Position numbers and translations under genes: made by a program
Notes under the pieces: generated by a model
Seen by the model: the letters and a program-made list of their open reading frames with translations, nothing else
What the model was told of the DNA's origin: nothing
Database searches by the model: none
Source: Longimicrobium sp.
GTDB taxonomy: Bacteria > Gemmatimonadota > Gemmatimonadetes > Longimicrobiales > Longimicrobiaceae
DNA: 64,000 bases
Direction: 5' to 3'
Assembly (NCBI GenBank): GCA_036389135.1
Contig: DASVQP010000085.1
Span: forward strand, 62,001 to 126,000
Part shown: positions 50,406-59,616 of the stretch, piece by piece
Layout: each line of letters begins with the position of its first letter
How positions within the stretch are numbered: position 1 is the stretch's first letter

Positions 50406-52010
50406 ATGCGCTTCAGCCACCTGCCGCGGCGGGGCCTCGCGGCGGGCGCCCTCGTCGCCACGCTCGCGCTGCCGCTGCACGCGCAGGGCGGCTACGACGT
50501 CATCATCCGCAACGGCCGCGTGCTGGACGGCACCGGCAACCCGTGGTACCGGGCGGACGTGGCGCTGCGCGGCGGGCGCATCGCGGCGGTCGGCGACCTG
50601 GCGGGGGCGCGGGCGACGCGCGAGGTGGACGCGGCGGGGCTGTACGTGGCGCCCGGCTTCATCGACGTGCACACCCATGCCGGCGAAGGGCTCGCCACGG
50701 CGGCGCTCGGCCACGGCCGGCCGCTCCTGGCGCAGGGGATCACCACCGTGCTGGTGAATCCGGACGGCGGCGGGGCGACGGACATGGCCCGCCAGCGCGC
50801 GGCGCTCCAGGCCGCCGGCATCGGGGTGAACGTGGCGCAGATGGTACCGCACGGCTCCGTTCGCCAGCGCGTGATGGGGATGGCGGACCGCGCGCCCACC
50901 CCCGCGGAGATGGAGCAGATGCGCGCCCTGGTGCGGGCGGGGATGGAGGAGGGCGCCTTCGGCATCTCCACCGGGCCGTGGTACGCGCCGGGGAGCTTCG
51001 CGAAGACGGAAGAGCTGATCGACCTGTCGAGAGTGGTGGCGGGGTACGGCGGCGCGTACAGCAGCCACATCCGCGACGAGGCGGACTACAGCGTGGGGCT
51101 GGTGGCGGCGGTGGACGAGGTGATCCGCATCGGCCGCGAGGCGAAGCTGCGCGTGGTGGCCACGCACCTCAAGGCGCTGGGGCCGCGCGTGTGGGGCTAC
51201 TCCGCCGCGCTGGTGAGCCGCATCGACCGAGCGCGCGCCGAGGGGGTGGAGGTCTTCGCGGACCAGTACCCCTACACCGCCTCCGCCACCTCGCTGAGCG
51301 GCGCGCTCGTCCCCCGCTGGGCGCTGGCCGGCGGCGACACGGCCCTGCGCCGCCGCATCGGCGACCCGGCGGAGGGAGCGCGGCTGCGGGCGGAGCTGCT
51401 GGAGAGCCTGGACCGGCGCGGCGGCGCGGCGCGCATCCAGTTCCGCCGCCACCGCCCCGACCCCACCATCGAGGGGAAGACGCTGCAGTGGGTGGCCGAG
51501 CGCGGGCGCGTGCAGCCGGTGGACGCCGTGCTTGCCCTGCTGCGCGAGGGGAACCCCGGCGTCGTCTCCTTCAACATGCTGGACGAGGACGTAGACCGGC
51601 TCATGAGGCAGCCGTGGATGATGACCTCGTCCGACGGCGACCTGGTGCCGATGGGGGAGGGGGTGCCGCATCCGCGCTCTTACGGCACCTACCCGCGCAA
51701 GATCCGCATGTACGTGGTGGAGCGCGGGGTGGTGGACCTAGCGGCCGCGGTGCGCAGCATGACCTCGCTCCCCGCCACCGTCTTCCGCATCCCCGACCGC
51801 GGCGTGCTGCGCGAGGGCGCCGTGGCGGACGTGGTGGTGTTCGACCTGGCGCGCGTCAACGATCCCGCCACCTTCAGCGACCCCCATCGCCTGGCGGAGG
51901 GAATGGTGCACGTCTTCGTGAACGGCGGCGAAGCGGTGCGCGATGGCCGCTTCGGCGCCGGGCCGCACGGTCGCGTCCTCTCCCTACCCCGCCGCGCGCC
52001 GACGCCTTGA
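50406..52010 (+). CDS. N-acyl-D-amino-acid deacylase-type amidohydrolase
   Basis: A 534-residue exported member of the D-aminoacylase/dihydroorotase-like amidohydrolases. The signal peptide ends near LPLHAQGG. YDVIIRNGRVLDGTGNPWYR, then PGFIDVHTHAG (metal His pair), SSHIRDEADY and VVATHLKALG, WMMTSSDGDL (metal Asp), and the C-terminal REGAVADVVVFDLARV sheet are canonical. It likely frees D-amino acids from N-acyl or peptide forms. Start ATG 50406 with GGAG eight bases upstream; the GTG at 50400 is too close to that site. It is divergent from the acylase, matching a shared catabolic role. Confidence 0.9.
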   Translation: MRFSHLPRRGLAAGALVATLALPLHAQGGYDVIIRNGRVLDGTGNPWYRADVALRGGRIAAVGDLAGARATREVDAAGLYVAPGFIDVHTHAGEGLATAALGHGRPLLAQGITTVLVNPDGGGATDMARQRAALQAAGIGVNVAQMVPHGSVRQRVMGMADRAPTPAEMEQMRALVRAGMEEGAFGISTGPWYAPGSFAKTEELIDLSRVVAGYGGAYSSHIRDEADYSVGLVAAVDEVIRIGREAKLRVVATHLKALGPRVWGYSAALVSRIDRARAEGVEVFADQYPYTASATSLSGALVPRWALAGGDTALRRRIGDPAEGARLRAELLESLDRRGGAARIQFRRHRPDPTIEGKTLQWVAERGRVQPVDAVLALLREGNPGVVSFNMLDEDVDRLMRQPWMMTSSDGDLVPMGEGVPHPRSYGTYPRKIRMYVVERGVVDLAAAVRSMTSLPATVFRIPDRGVLREGAVADVVVFDLARVNDPATFSDPHRLAEGMVHVFVNGGEAVRDGRFGAGPHGRVLSLPRRAPTP

Positions 52011-52021
52011 AGAAAAGACTC

Positions 52022-52050
52022 TTGCGCCCCGCCCCCATGGCGTCTATGCT
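52022..52050 (+). promoter_or_regulatory. candidate promoter for the SusC/SusD pair
   Basis: TTGCGC (52022-52027), 17 bases, TATGCT (52045-52050), giving a leader of roughly 165 bases before the ATG at 52222. The match is moderate. Confidence 0.45.
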
Positions 52051-52221
52051 CCGCGCGGGCGCGGCAGGAAACGTTTGTACAGCGCCCCTCAGACCGATGG
52101 TTCCCCCGCCGCCTGGCGGGCCCCCCTGGACCGCGGATCGTCCCACCCCGCCGGAACGGCATCTCTCGCAGCCCTTAGCGGGCCCCGGCCGGCTCAGCAC
52201 TCCCCAAGGAGGTGTTTCAGC

Positions 52222-55200
52222 ATGAGAATCGCCCGTTTTCTCCGTGCGTGCACGGTCGCGTCGCTGTTCTGCGTGCTGGGCGTGGGCGCGGCGGCGGCGC
52301 AGCAGGGCACCATCACCGGCCGCGTGACCGACGCCCGCAGCGGCCAGCCGGTTCCCTCGGCGCAGGTGCGCGTGGTGGGGAGCAACCAGATGGCGCTCAC
52401 CAACGCAGAGGGGCGCTACACGCTCCGCGGCGTCTCGCCCGGCGCCACCAGCGTGCGCGTGCTGGTGATCGGCTTCTCCGAGCGCAGCCAGCAGGTGACG
52501 GTGGCGCCGGGCGAGCCGGCGACGCTCGACTTCGCGCTGCAGCCCTCCGCCATCTCTCTGGCCCCCGTGGTGGTGACCGCCACCGGCGAGCAGCGCCGCA
52601 CCGAGGTGGGGAACGCCATCGCCGAGGTGCCGGCCGCGGAGCTGGTGAGGACTTCCGCGGTGAGCAACGTGGGCGACCTGCTAACGGCCCGCGCCCCGGG
52701 CGTCACGGTGACGCCGGGAACGCAGACGGGCGCCGGCGTCCGCGTGCGCATCCGCGGCACCAGCTCGCTCTCGCTCACCAACAACCCCATCGTCATCATC
52801 GACGGCGTACGGGTGGAAAGCGCGACCGGGTCGCTCCCCACCACCGGGCCGGTGGCGATCCAGGTCGGCGGAACGACGCCGAGCCGTCTGGGCGACCTGA
52901 ACCCTGAAGAGATCCAGTCGATGGAGATCGTGCGCGGGCCGTCGGCGGCGACGCTGTACGGCACCGACGCGGCCAACGGGGTGATCGTCATCACCACCAA
53001 GCGCGGTGTGGCGGGGCGCACGCAGTGGAGCTACTACACGGAGCAGACGGCGATCCGGGACCGCAACGACTACCCGAGCGCGTACTACGGGTGGCGGGCC
53101 ACCTCCACGCCCACCAACGGCGTGCAGTGCTTCCTGAGCCAGGTGTCCACCGGCGCCTGCGCGCAGGACAGCGTCACCGTCTACAACCCCACCAAGGACA
53201 GCCAGAGCACCCCCTTCGGCACCGGCTACCGCCAGCAGCATGGGCTGCAGCTGCGCGGCGGGAGCGAGGCGGTGCGCTTCTTCCTGCACGGCGAGTGGGA
53301 AGACGAGGACGGCGTGACGCAGGTGCCGCAGTTCGAGCGCCGCTACCTGGCCTCGCGCGGCCTCTCGCTCCTCTCCGAGCAGGAGAGCCCAAACCGGCTC
53401 ACCCGCGTCACGACCCGCGCCAATATCAACTTCACGCTGCCTCGCAACGCCGACGTCGCGATCGGCGTCGGCTACACCTCTCAGGATCTGCGGCTGCCGC
53501 GCAGCGACGACAGCGGCACGCAGGGGATCGCGGCCAACATTTACGGCGGCCCGGGCTTCAAGTACAACACGAACTCGGCCGGGGACACGCTTTTTGGCTG
53601 GCGCGAGTTCACGCCGCGCACCATCTACCAGGCGGTGACTACCCAATCGGTAGAGCGTCTGATCGGCTCGATGAACGGCAACTGGAGGCCGCACGGGTGG
53701 CTGGCGCTTCGCGGCAACGCGGGCCTCGACTTCACGAACCGCAACGACACGCAGCTCTGCCGCGCCTCCGAGTGCCCCAGCAACACCGACCGCCAGGGCT
53801 TCAAAATCGACCAGCGCACCAACTTCTTCCTCTACACGCTGGACGGCGCGGCGACGGCCACGCGACACTTCGGCGACAGGGTGGAATCGCAAACCACGGT
53901 GGGCGCGCAGTTCTACCGCAACCTGTTCGACCGCGCCGGCTCCATCGGCACCCTCCTTCCCCCGGGGGCCACTACGGTGACGGCGGCCGCGCTCAAGGAC
54001 GCGGACGCGGCCACCTCCGAGAGCCGCACGCTTGGCACGTACCTGGAGCAGCGGCTCTCGCTCAACGAGCGGCTCTTCGTGACCGGCGGGGTACGCTCGG
54101 ACCGCAACAGCGCGTTCGGAGCGGACCTCGGCACCGTACTGTACCCCAAACTCGCCGCTTCGTGGGTGCTCTCGGAGGAACCCTTCTTCCCCACCCCGGG
54201 ATTCCTGGGGCAGCTTCGCCTGCGGGCAGCGTACGGGGCGTCGGGCGTGCAGCCGGGGACCACCGACGCGGTGCGCTACTACCTGGGAACCCCCGTGCTG
54301 GGCGAGAGCGGCGAGGCCCCGGGCGTCGTCTTCAGCGCCCTGGGCAACCCGGATCTGAAGCCCGAGCGCTCCACCGAGCTGGAGCTGGGGATCGACGGCC
54401 GCTTCTGGAACGAGCGCATCTCCACCGAGCTGACCTACTACGACAAGTCGTCCAAGGACGCGCTGATCGAGCGCGTGCTGCCGCCCTCGCTGGGCACCGG
54501 CCTCACGGTGCGCTTCGAGAACCTGGGCGAGGTGCGCAACTGGGGGTGGGAGGCGCTCGTCAACGCGCGCATCGTGCAGGCCGCCGCCTTCAACTGGGAC
54601 GTGACGCTGAACGGCACCACCAACAGCAATGAGCTGATCACGCTGGGCGGGGTGCCCACCATCGTCACCAGCAGCACGCTGCGCCAGGCCGAAGGGTTCC
54701 CGCTCAACGGCTGGTGGTCGCGCCCGCTGCAGAGCTACGAAGACAAGGACGGCGACGGGATCATCGAGTACAGCGACAACGCCACGCTCAGCGAGATCGT
54801 GGTGGGCGACACGGCCGAGTTCCACGGCTACTCGTCGCCGCGCACGGAGCTCTCCGTCACCAACGGCTTCGAGCTGTGGAACCGCCTGCGCTTCTCGGCG
54901 CTGGTGGACTACAAGGGCGGGCACCTGGTGTACAACAACACGGAGCGCATCCGCTGCGCCAGCCGCAACAACTGCGAGAGCCTGGTGGACCGCAACGCGC
55001 CGCTGGCCGACCAGGCGCGCACGGTGGCGGTGCGCCAGCACCCCAGCCGCACGGTGGCCGGCTTCTTTGAGCCGGGGGACTTCGTGCGGCTGCGCGAGCT
55101 CTCGCTCAACTTCAGCGCGCCGGACCGCTGGGCCTCGCGCTTCTTCCACAGCCGCGACGTGACGGCCACGCTGGCCATGCGCAACGTGGGGATCCTGTGG

Positions 55201-55317
55201 ACGAAGTACTCGGGCGTGGACCCCGAGGCATTCGGCTCCACCGCCGACGCGCCCTCGTCGTTCCAGGCCTTCGCACCGCCCACCTACTTCACCTTCCGCC
55301 TGAACCTCGGCTTCTAG
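52222..55317 (+). CDS. SusC/RagA-type TonB-dependent outer-membrane transporter
   Basis: A 1031-residue receptor. After the signal peptide (TVASLFCVLGVGAAAAQ) comes a CarboxypepD_reg-like domain (GTITGRVTDARSGQPVPSAQ), a plug (NVGDLLTARAPGVTVTPGTQ, RIRGTSSLSLTNNPIVIIDG, TLYGTDAANGVIVITTKRG) and a ~22-stranded barrel ending PPTYFTFRLNLGF, with the terminal aromatic typical of outer-membrane proteins. A near-perfect ribosome site AAGGAGG precedes ATG 52222. It imports oligomers (peptides or glycans) with the SusD lipoprotein, which starts two bases after its stop. The acylase and peptidase neighbours suggest a peptide-like substrate. Confidence 0.95.
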   Translation: MRIARFLRACTVASLFCVLGVGAAAAQQGTITGRVTDARSGQPVPSAQVRVVGSNQMALTNAEGRYTLRGVSPGATSVRVLVIGFSERSQQVTVAPGEPATLDFALQPSAISLAPVVVTATGEQRRTEVGNAIAEVPAAELVRTSAVSNVGDLLTARAPGVTVTPGTQTGAGVRVRIRGTSSLSLTNNPIVIIDGVRVESATGSLPTTGPVAIQVGGTTPSRLGDLNPEEIQSMEIVRGPSAATLYGTDAANGVIVITTKRGVAGRTQWSYYTEQTAIRDRNDYPSAYYGWRATSTPTNGVQCFLSQVSTGACAQDSVTVYNPTKDSQSTPFGTGYRQQHGLQLRGGSEAVRFFLHGEWEDEDGVTQVPQFERRYLASRGLSLLSEQESPNRLTRVTTRANINFTLPRNADVAIGVGYTSQDLRLPRSDDSGTQGIAANIYGGPGFKYNTNSAGDTLFGWREFTPRTIYQAVTTQSVERLIGSMNGNWRPHGWLALRGNAGLDFTNRNDTQLCRASECPSNTDRQGFKIDQRTNFFLYTLDGAATATRHFGDRVESQTTVGAQFYRNLFDRAGSIGTLLPPGATTVTAAALKDADAATSESRTLGTYLEQRLSLNERLFVTGGVRSDRNSAFGADLGTVLYPKLAASWVLSEEPFFPTPGFLGQLRLRAAYGASGVQPGTTDAVRYYLGTPVLGESGEAPGVVFSALGNPDLKPERSTELELGIDGRFWNERISTELTYYDKSSKDALIERVLPPSLGTGLTVRFENLGEVRNWGWEALVNARIVQAAAFNWDVTLNGTTNSNELITLGGVPTIVTSSTLRQAEGFPLNGWWSRPLQSYEDKDGDGIIEYSDNATLSEIVVGDTAEFHGYSSPRTELSVTNGFELWNRLRFSALVDYKGGHLVYNNTERIRCASRNNCESLVDRNAPLADQARTVAVRQHPSRTVAGFFEPGDFVRLRELSLNFSAPDRWASRFFHSRDVTATLAMRNVGILWTKYSGVDPEAFGSTADAPSSFQAFAPPTYFTFRLNLGF

Positions 55318-55318
55318 C

Positions 55319-56716
55319 ATGACGAACCGGATGAATTCCAAGACGAGAGCCCCCCGGTGGCTGTGGGGTGCGGGGCGGCTGGCCGTCTTCGCGCTGATGG
55401 CCGCCGGAGTGTCGGCGTGCTCGGACGTGCTGACGGTGGAGGACCCCGACATCCTGGAGCCGGCCGACGTGCAGTCGGCGGCGGGCGCGGACGCGGTGCG
55501 GCTGGGCACGATCGCGCGGCTGAACGCCGCCACCAGCGGCGGGGGCGACGTGTCGGACAACCTGTTCCTGCTGGGCGGCCTCTTCGCCGACGAGTGGATC
55601 AACGGCGACTCCTTCATCGCGCGCCAGGAGATCGACCAGCGCGTGATCACGCCGGAGAACAACTTCCTGACCGCGGCCAGCCGCACCCTGAACCGGGCGC
55701 GGCTGGGGGCGGAGCAGGCGCTCGCCCTGCTGGCGCAGCACAACCCCGGCGCCCCAGGGTGGCACTTCGCGGAGATGCACTTCGTGCAGGCGTACACCGT
55801 GAACCTGCTGGCCGAGCACCTGTGCAGCGGGCTGGTATTCAGCAGCGTGGTGGACGGGGAGGAGCAGTACGGCAGCCCCATCACCACCACGGCGGCCTTC
55901 GAGCGCGCGCTCAGGAGCGCCGAGGACGGCCTGGCGCGGATCACCGGCACCACGGCGGACGACATTCGCGTGCGGAACGTACTGCAGGTGACGCGCGGCC
56001 GGATTTTGATGAACCTGAACCGCCCCGCCGACGCCGCGGCCGCCGTGGCCGGGGTGCCGACGAACTTCCGCTACCGGATGTTCCACGCCCAGGCCCGCGA
56101 GTCGAACCGGAACGTCATCGTGACGCGCAACAACGTGAACCGGCGCTACAGCGTGGGGAACCGCGAGGGCGGCAACGGCCTCAACTTCGCCACGGCCGGC
56201 GACCCGCGCGTGCCGGTGTGCGTGGGCGGCGATCCGGCGTGCCGGGCGATCGGCGTCACCAACAACCGCCGCGACGACCTGCTGCAGCCCTTCCACGTGC
56301 AGATGATCTGGACGCGGGAAGACTCGGCGGTGACCATCGTGGGCGGGATCGAGGCGCGCATGATCGAGGCCGAGGCCCAGCTTCGCGCCGGGAGCACGGC
56401 CTACCTCACCACCCTGAACGCGGCGCGGGCGACGGTCACGGGGCTGGCGCCGCTCGTGCTGCCGGCCACGTCGGCCGAGCGGGTGGACCAGATCTTCCGC
56501 GAGCGGGCGTTCTGGCTCTTCAGCCGCGGGCACCGGGTGGGCGACCTGCGCCGCCTGGTGCGGCAGTACGGCCGCGCCACCGAGACCGTCTTCCCGACGG
56601 GCGCGTGGCACAAGAACGATGCCCGGTACGGCACCGACGTCACCATTCCGGTGCCGGCCGCCGAGGCCAACAACCCCAACCCCGGCAGCGGCGTCTGCCT
56701 GAGCCGCGCAGCCTGA
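55319..56716 (+). CDS. SusD/RagB-type surface lipoprotein
   Basis: A 465-residue substrate-binding lipoprotein paired with the SusC protein. The lipobox is MAAGVSAC. The fold is helical (TPR-like): SDNLFLLGGLFADEWINGDS, AEMHFVQAYTVNLLAEHLCS, FERALRSAEDGLARI, then GIEARMIEAEAQLRAGST and IFRERAFWLFSRGHRVGDLR near the C-terminus, all SusD landmarks. It should form the lid over the transporter. Translation is almost surely coupled. A strong terminator lies 24 bases after its stop. Confidence 0.93.
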   Translation: MTNRMNSKTRAPRWLWGAGRLAVFALMAAGVSACSDVLTVEDPDILEPADVQSAAGADAVRLGTIARLNAATSGGGDVSDNLFLLGGLFADEWINGDSFIARQEIDQRVITPENNFLTAASRTLNRARLGAEQALALLAQHNPGAPGWHFAEMHFVQAYTVNLLAEHLCSGLVFSSVVDGEEQYGSPITTTAAFERALRSAEDGLARITGTTADDIRVRNVLQVTRGRILMNLNRPADAAAAVAGVPTNFRYRMFHAQARESNRNVIVTRNNVNRRYSVGNREGGNGLNFATAGDPRVPVCVGGDPACRAIGVTNNRRDDLLQPFHVQMIWTREDSAVTIVGGIEARMIEAEAQLRAGSTAYLTTLNAARATVTGLAPLVLPATSAERVDQIFRERAFWLFSRGHRVGDLRRLVRQYGRATETVFPTGAWHKNDARYGTDVTIPVPAAEANNPNPGSGVCLSRAA

Positions 56717-56740
56717 CGCGCGCTTTCACCTGACACACCG

Positions 56741-56772
56741 AAGGGCCCGGCCAGGCGCGCCGGGCCCTTTGT
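56741..56772 (+). terminator. Rho-independent terminator after SusD
   Basis: An 11-bp stem AAGGGCCCGGC / GCCGGGCCCTT with a seven-base loop and TTTGTT following, 24 bases after the SusD stop. Confidence 0.8.
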
Positions 56773-56790
56773 TCGTATCAAACAGCAATC

Positions 56791-56880
56791 TCACACAGAG
56801 CCACAGAGGGTAAGGAAAGGGCGGGGAGAACAGCAAATACCTTTTCTTTTCTTGCCGTTCCCCTCTGCGGCTCTGTGTGA
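56791..56880. repeat. family A palindromic repeat, copy 6
   Basis: TCACACAGAGCCACAGAGGG with CCCTCTGCGGCTCTGTGTGA, 75 bases after the SusD stop and beyond its terminator. Confidence 0.87.
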
Positions 56881-56998
56881 CGCGCAGTTCAACCGCCCTG
56901 AATGCGCCACCGACGCGCGGATACGTTTTCGTGGCGCGGCGCGTGCTGGTGCGTCGGCCCGGCATACGCAAACTACCCGAGAACGCCGTACGAGGCCG

Positions 56999-59044
56999 AT
57001 GAGCACCACGCCCGAAACCAATCCCCTCCTGCAAGACGAACCGCTCCCCATCCCCTTCCACCGCATCCGGGCGGAGCACGTGGGCCCCGGCATCCGGGCC
57101 GCGCTGGCCCGCGCGGAGGCGGAGCTGGCGGAGCTGGTGGCCGCCCCGGGCGAGCGGACTTACACCAACACCGTCGGCCGGCTGGAGGAGATCACCGAGC
57201 GGCTTTCGCGCGCCATCCGCCCCGCGTCCCTGCTGGTGGAGCTGATGAACACGCCGGAGATACGGGAGGCGTACGACACCGTCCTCCCCGAGTTTTCCGC
57301 CTTTTTCGCCCGCATCGCCCTCAACGGCGAGCTGTGGCGCGCGGTCAAGGCCGCCGCGGAGTCGCCCGAGGCGGGGTCGCTGGACCGCGTGCGCCGCCGG
57401 CACCTGGAAAAGACGGTGCGCGCCTTCGTCCGCGCCGGCGCCGACCTGGGGCCGGCGGAGAAGGAGCGGGTGGAGGCGTTGCGCGTGGATCTCTCGCGCC
57501 TGCAAACGGAGTTCTCCAACCACGTGCTCGACTCCACCAACGCGTGGGAGATGGTGCTGGCGGACGAGGCGGAGCTGGCGGGGCTCCCGGAGTCCGCGCG
57601 GACGCAGGCGCGCGCCGCGGCCGAGGCGCGCGGAGTGGAGGGGTGGCGCTTCACCCTGCATCAGCCGTCGGTGCAGCCCTTTCTGCAGTACGCGGAGCGG
57701 CGCGACCTGCGCCAGCGGATCCACCAGGCGTACACCAACCGCGCGGCCGAGGCGCCGCACGACAACCGTCCGCTGGTGGGGCGCATCCTGGCGCTGCGGC
57801 GCGAGCTGGCTCAGCTCCTGGGCTTTCGCGACTGGGCGGACTACGAGCTGGAGGAGGCGATGGCCCGCAGCGGCGAGCGCGCCATGGCCTTCGAGGAGGA
57901 CCTCACCGCGCGCACCCGCCCCTTCTGGGAGCGCGCGATCGCGGCGCTGGAGGAGTTCGCGCGCGACGAGCTGGGGCTGGACCCGATGCATCCGTGGGAC
58001 ATCGCCTTCGCCACGGAGCAGATGCGGCGCGCGCGCTTCGACCTGGATGCGGAGGAGGTGCGCCCGTACTTCCCCATGGACCGCGTGCAGGACGGCCTCT
58101 TCGAGCTGGCCCGGCGCCTCTTCGGCGTCACGGTAAAGGAACGCCAGGTGGAGGAGGTGTGGCACCCCGAGGTGAAGTACTACGACGCCTTCGACGAGAG
58201 CGGCCTGCGCTTGGGCGGCTTCTACACCGACTGGCACCCGCGCGAGAGCAAGCGCGGCGGCGCGTGGATGAACGGCGTCGTTCTCGGCGGCCCGCGCCCC
58301 GGCGGCGGGTGGGACGAGCACCTGGCTATGATCGTGGGGAACATGAGCCCCCCCGAGGGCGACCGTCCCGCGCTCCTCACCCACCGCGAGGTGTTGACGG
58401 TGTTCCACGAGTTCGGGCACCTCCTGCACCACCTCCTGTCGCGCGTGGAGGTGCGGGAGCTAGGGGGGACGCGCGTCCCCACCGATTGGGTGGAGCTTCC
58501 CTCGCAAATCATGGAGAACTGGACGTGGGAGCGCCCCGCCCTGGAGCTCTTTGCCCGCCACTGGCAGACGGGGGAGCCGATCCCGGACGACCTGTTCGCC
58601 AAGATGAAGGCCGCGCGCACCTTCATGGCCGCCTCCTTCCAGATGAGGCAGCTCTCCTTCGGCACGCTGGATCTGGACCTCCACGTCCGCTTCGACCCCG
58701 TGCACGGCGGCGACCCCATCGCCCGCTCGCGCGAGGTGCTGGCGCGCTTCCACCCGCGCCCCGACTTCGCCAACGACCACTTCGTCACCGGCTTCACCCA
58801 CATCTTCGCGGGCGGCTACGCGGCCGGCTACTACAGCTACCTGTGGTGCGAGGTGCTGGACGCCGACGCCTTTTCCCGCTTCGAGCGCGAGGGCCTGTTC
58901 AGCCGCGAGGCGGGGAGCGCCTTCGTGGAGTCCGTCCTCTCCCGCGGCGACGACACCGACCCCGCCGACCTCTTTCGCGAGTTCATGGGCCGCGACCCGG
59001 ACCCGGACGCGCTGCTGCGCCGGAATTTGGGGGCGGTGGGGTAA
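56999..59044 (+). CDS. M3 family oligopeptidase (PrlC/oligopeptidase A type)
   Basis: A 681-residue zinc peptidase, the usual length for oligopeptidase [21 protein letters not shown] holds HEFGH, and the downstream Glu ligand falls in [33 protein letters not shown] is the M3 substrate-binding hallmark, and [17 protein letters not shown] the C-terminal signature. No signal peptide: it acts in the cytosol on short peptides. Start ATG 56999 with CGAGG just before it; the upstream frame has no homology. It could finish degradation of peptides imported by the neighbouring SusC/SusD pair. Confidence 0.93.
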   Translation: MSTTPETNPLLQDEPLPIPFHRIRAEHVGPGIRAALARAEAELAELVAAPGERTYTNTVGRLEEITERLSRAIRPASLLVELMNTPEIREAYDTVLPEFSAFFARIALNGELWRAVKAAAESPEAGSLDRVRRRHLEKTVRAFVRAGADLGPAEKERVEALRVDLSRLQTEFSNHVLDSTNAWEMVLADEAELAGLPESARTQARAAAEARGVEGWRFTLHQPSVQPFLQYAERRDLRQRIHQAYTNRAAEAPHDNRPLVGRILALRRELAQLLGFRDWADYELEEAMARSGERAMAFEEDLTARTRPFWERAIAALEEFARDELGLDPMHPWDIAFATEQMRRARFDLDAEEVRPYFPMDRVQDGLFELARRLFGVTVKERQVEEVWHPEVKYYDAFDESGLRLGGFYTDWHPRESKRGGAWMNGVVLGGPRPGGGWDEHLAMIVGNMSPPEGDRPALLTHREVLTVFHEFGHLLHHLLSRVEVRELGGTRVPTDWVELPSQIMENWTWERPALELFARHWQTGEPIPDDLFAKMKAARTFMAASFQMRQLSFGTLDLDLHVRFDPVHGGDPIARSREVLARFHPRPDFANDHFVTGFTHIFAGGYAAGYYSYLWCEVLDADAFSRFEREGLFSREAGSAFVESVLSRGDDTDPADLFREFMGRDPDPDALLRRNLGAVG

Positions 59045-59170
59045 GGGGCCCGTAGCGCCCCCTCCCCGCTCGTTCCTCGCTGCCCCGCTCGATTCGTCGC
59101 GCCCGCCCTCGCCCCCGCCACCACCGGCCTACCCGGCGGATCCTGGGGGCGGTGGGCTGGCGCGGGCATC

Positions 59171-59231
59171 GCGGGCCCCCTCCCCGCTCGTTCCTCGCTG
59201 CCCCTCCCCCAAAACAACCTGGGGGAGGGGC
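59171..59231. repeat. family F GC-rich hairpin repeat
   Basis: GCGGGCCCCCTCCCCGCTCG, then CCCCTCCCCC-AAAACAAC-CTGGGGGAGGGG. Close match to 3501-3566. Confidence 0.7.
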
Positions 59232-59250
59232 GCACGCCCGCATCCGCTCG

Positions 59251-59432
59251 CAACGCACGGATCGGTAGGGGCGCGATTCATCGCGCCCACCCCTCGCCCC
59301 GCCACGACCCTCGCCCCGCCAGCAGATCTCGGTAGGGGCAGACCTGCGTGTCTGCCCGCCCTCGCCCCCACCGCGATCCCCGCTTTACGCACCCGATCTC
59401 GTAGGGGCCGCCCCGCGTGGTGCCCGTGCCCG
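59251..59432. repeat. family B three-hairpin composite repeat, copy 3 (inverted)
   Basis: Read rightward the order is GGGGCGCGATTCATCGCGCC, GGGGCAGACCTGCGTGTCTG, GGGGCCGCCCCGCGTGGTGC, the reverse complement of copies 1 and 2 in the same unit order. GATCGGTAG, GATCTCGGTAG and GATCTCGTAG precede the three units. Confidence 0.85.
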
Positions 59433-59546
59433 CCCCCGCGCCGCGCCCCGCGCCCCGCACGAATGCACGCAAACGCCCCTCCGCCAGCGGTTTGGGGGAG
59501 GGGCAGCGAGGAACGAGCGGGGAGAGGGCCCTCGCCACAAAACGGA

Positions 59547-59577
59547 ACGGGCGAGGCGCAATCCGCGCCTCGCCCGT
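59547..59577 (-). terminator. Rho-independent terminator of the subtilase gene
   Basis: A 13-bp stem ACGGGCGAGGCGC / GCGCCTCGCCCGT with a five-base loop. In the leftward direction it is followed by TCCGTTTTGT. It lies 39 bases after the subtilase stop. Confidence 0.75.
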
Positions 59578-59616
59578 CCCATCTTTCCCAGCGGTGCTAC
59601 CTCATCGTGCGAAGGC

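Larger units (their letters stand above)
59045..59546. repeat. repeat-only intergenic cluster
   Basis: Holds no supported gene. It contains GC-rich family F pieces at 59044-59090 (partial) and 59171-59231, family B copy 3 at 59251-59432, and an inverted family F relative (59474-59531; GTTTGGGGGAGGGGCAGCGA). It mirrors the cluster at 3501-3900. Confidence 0.8.
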
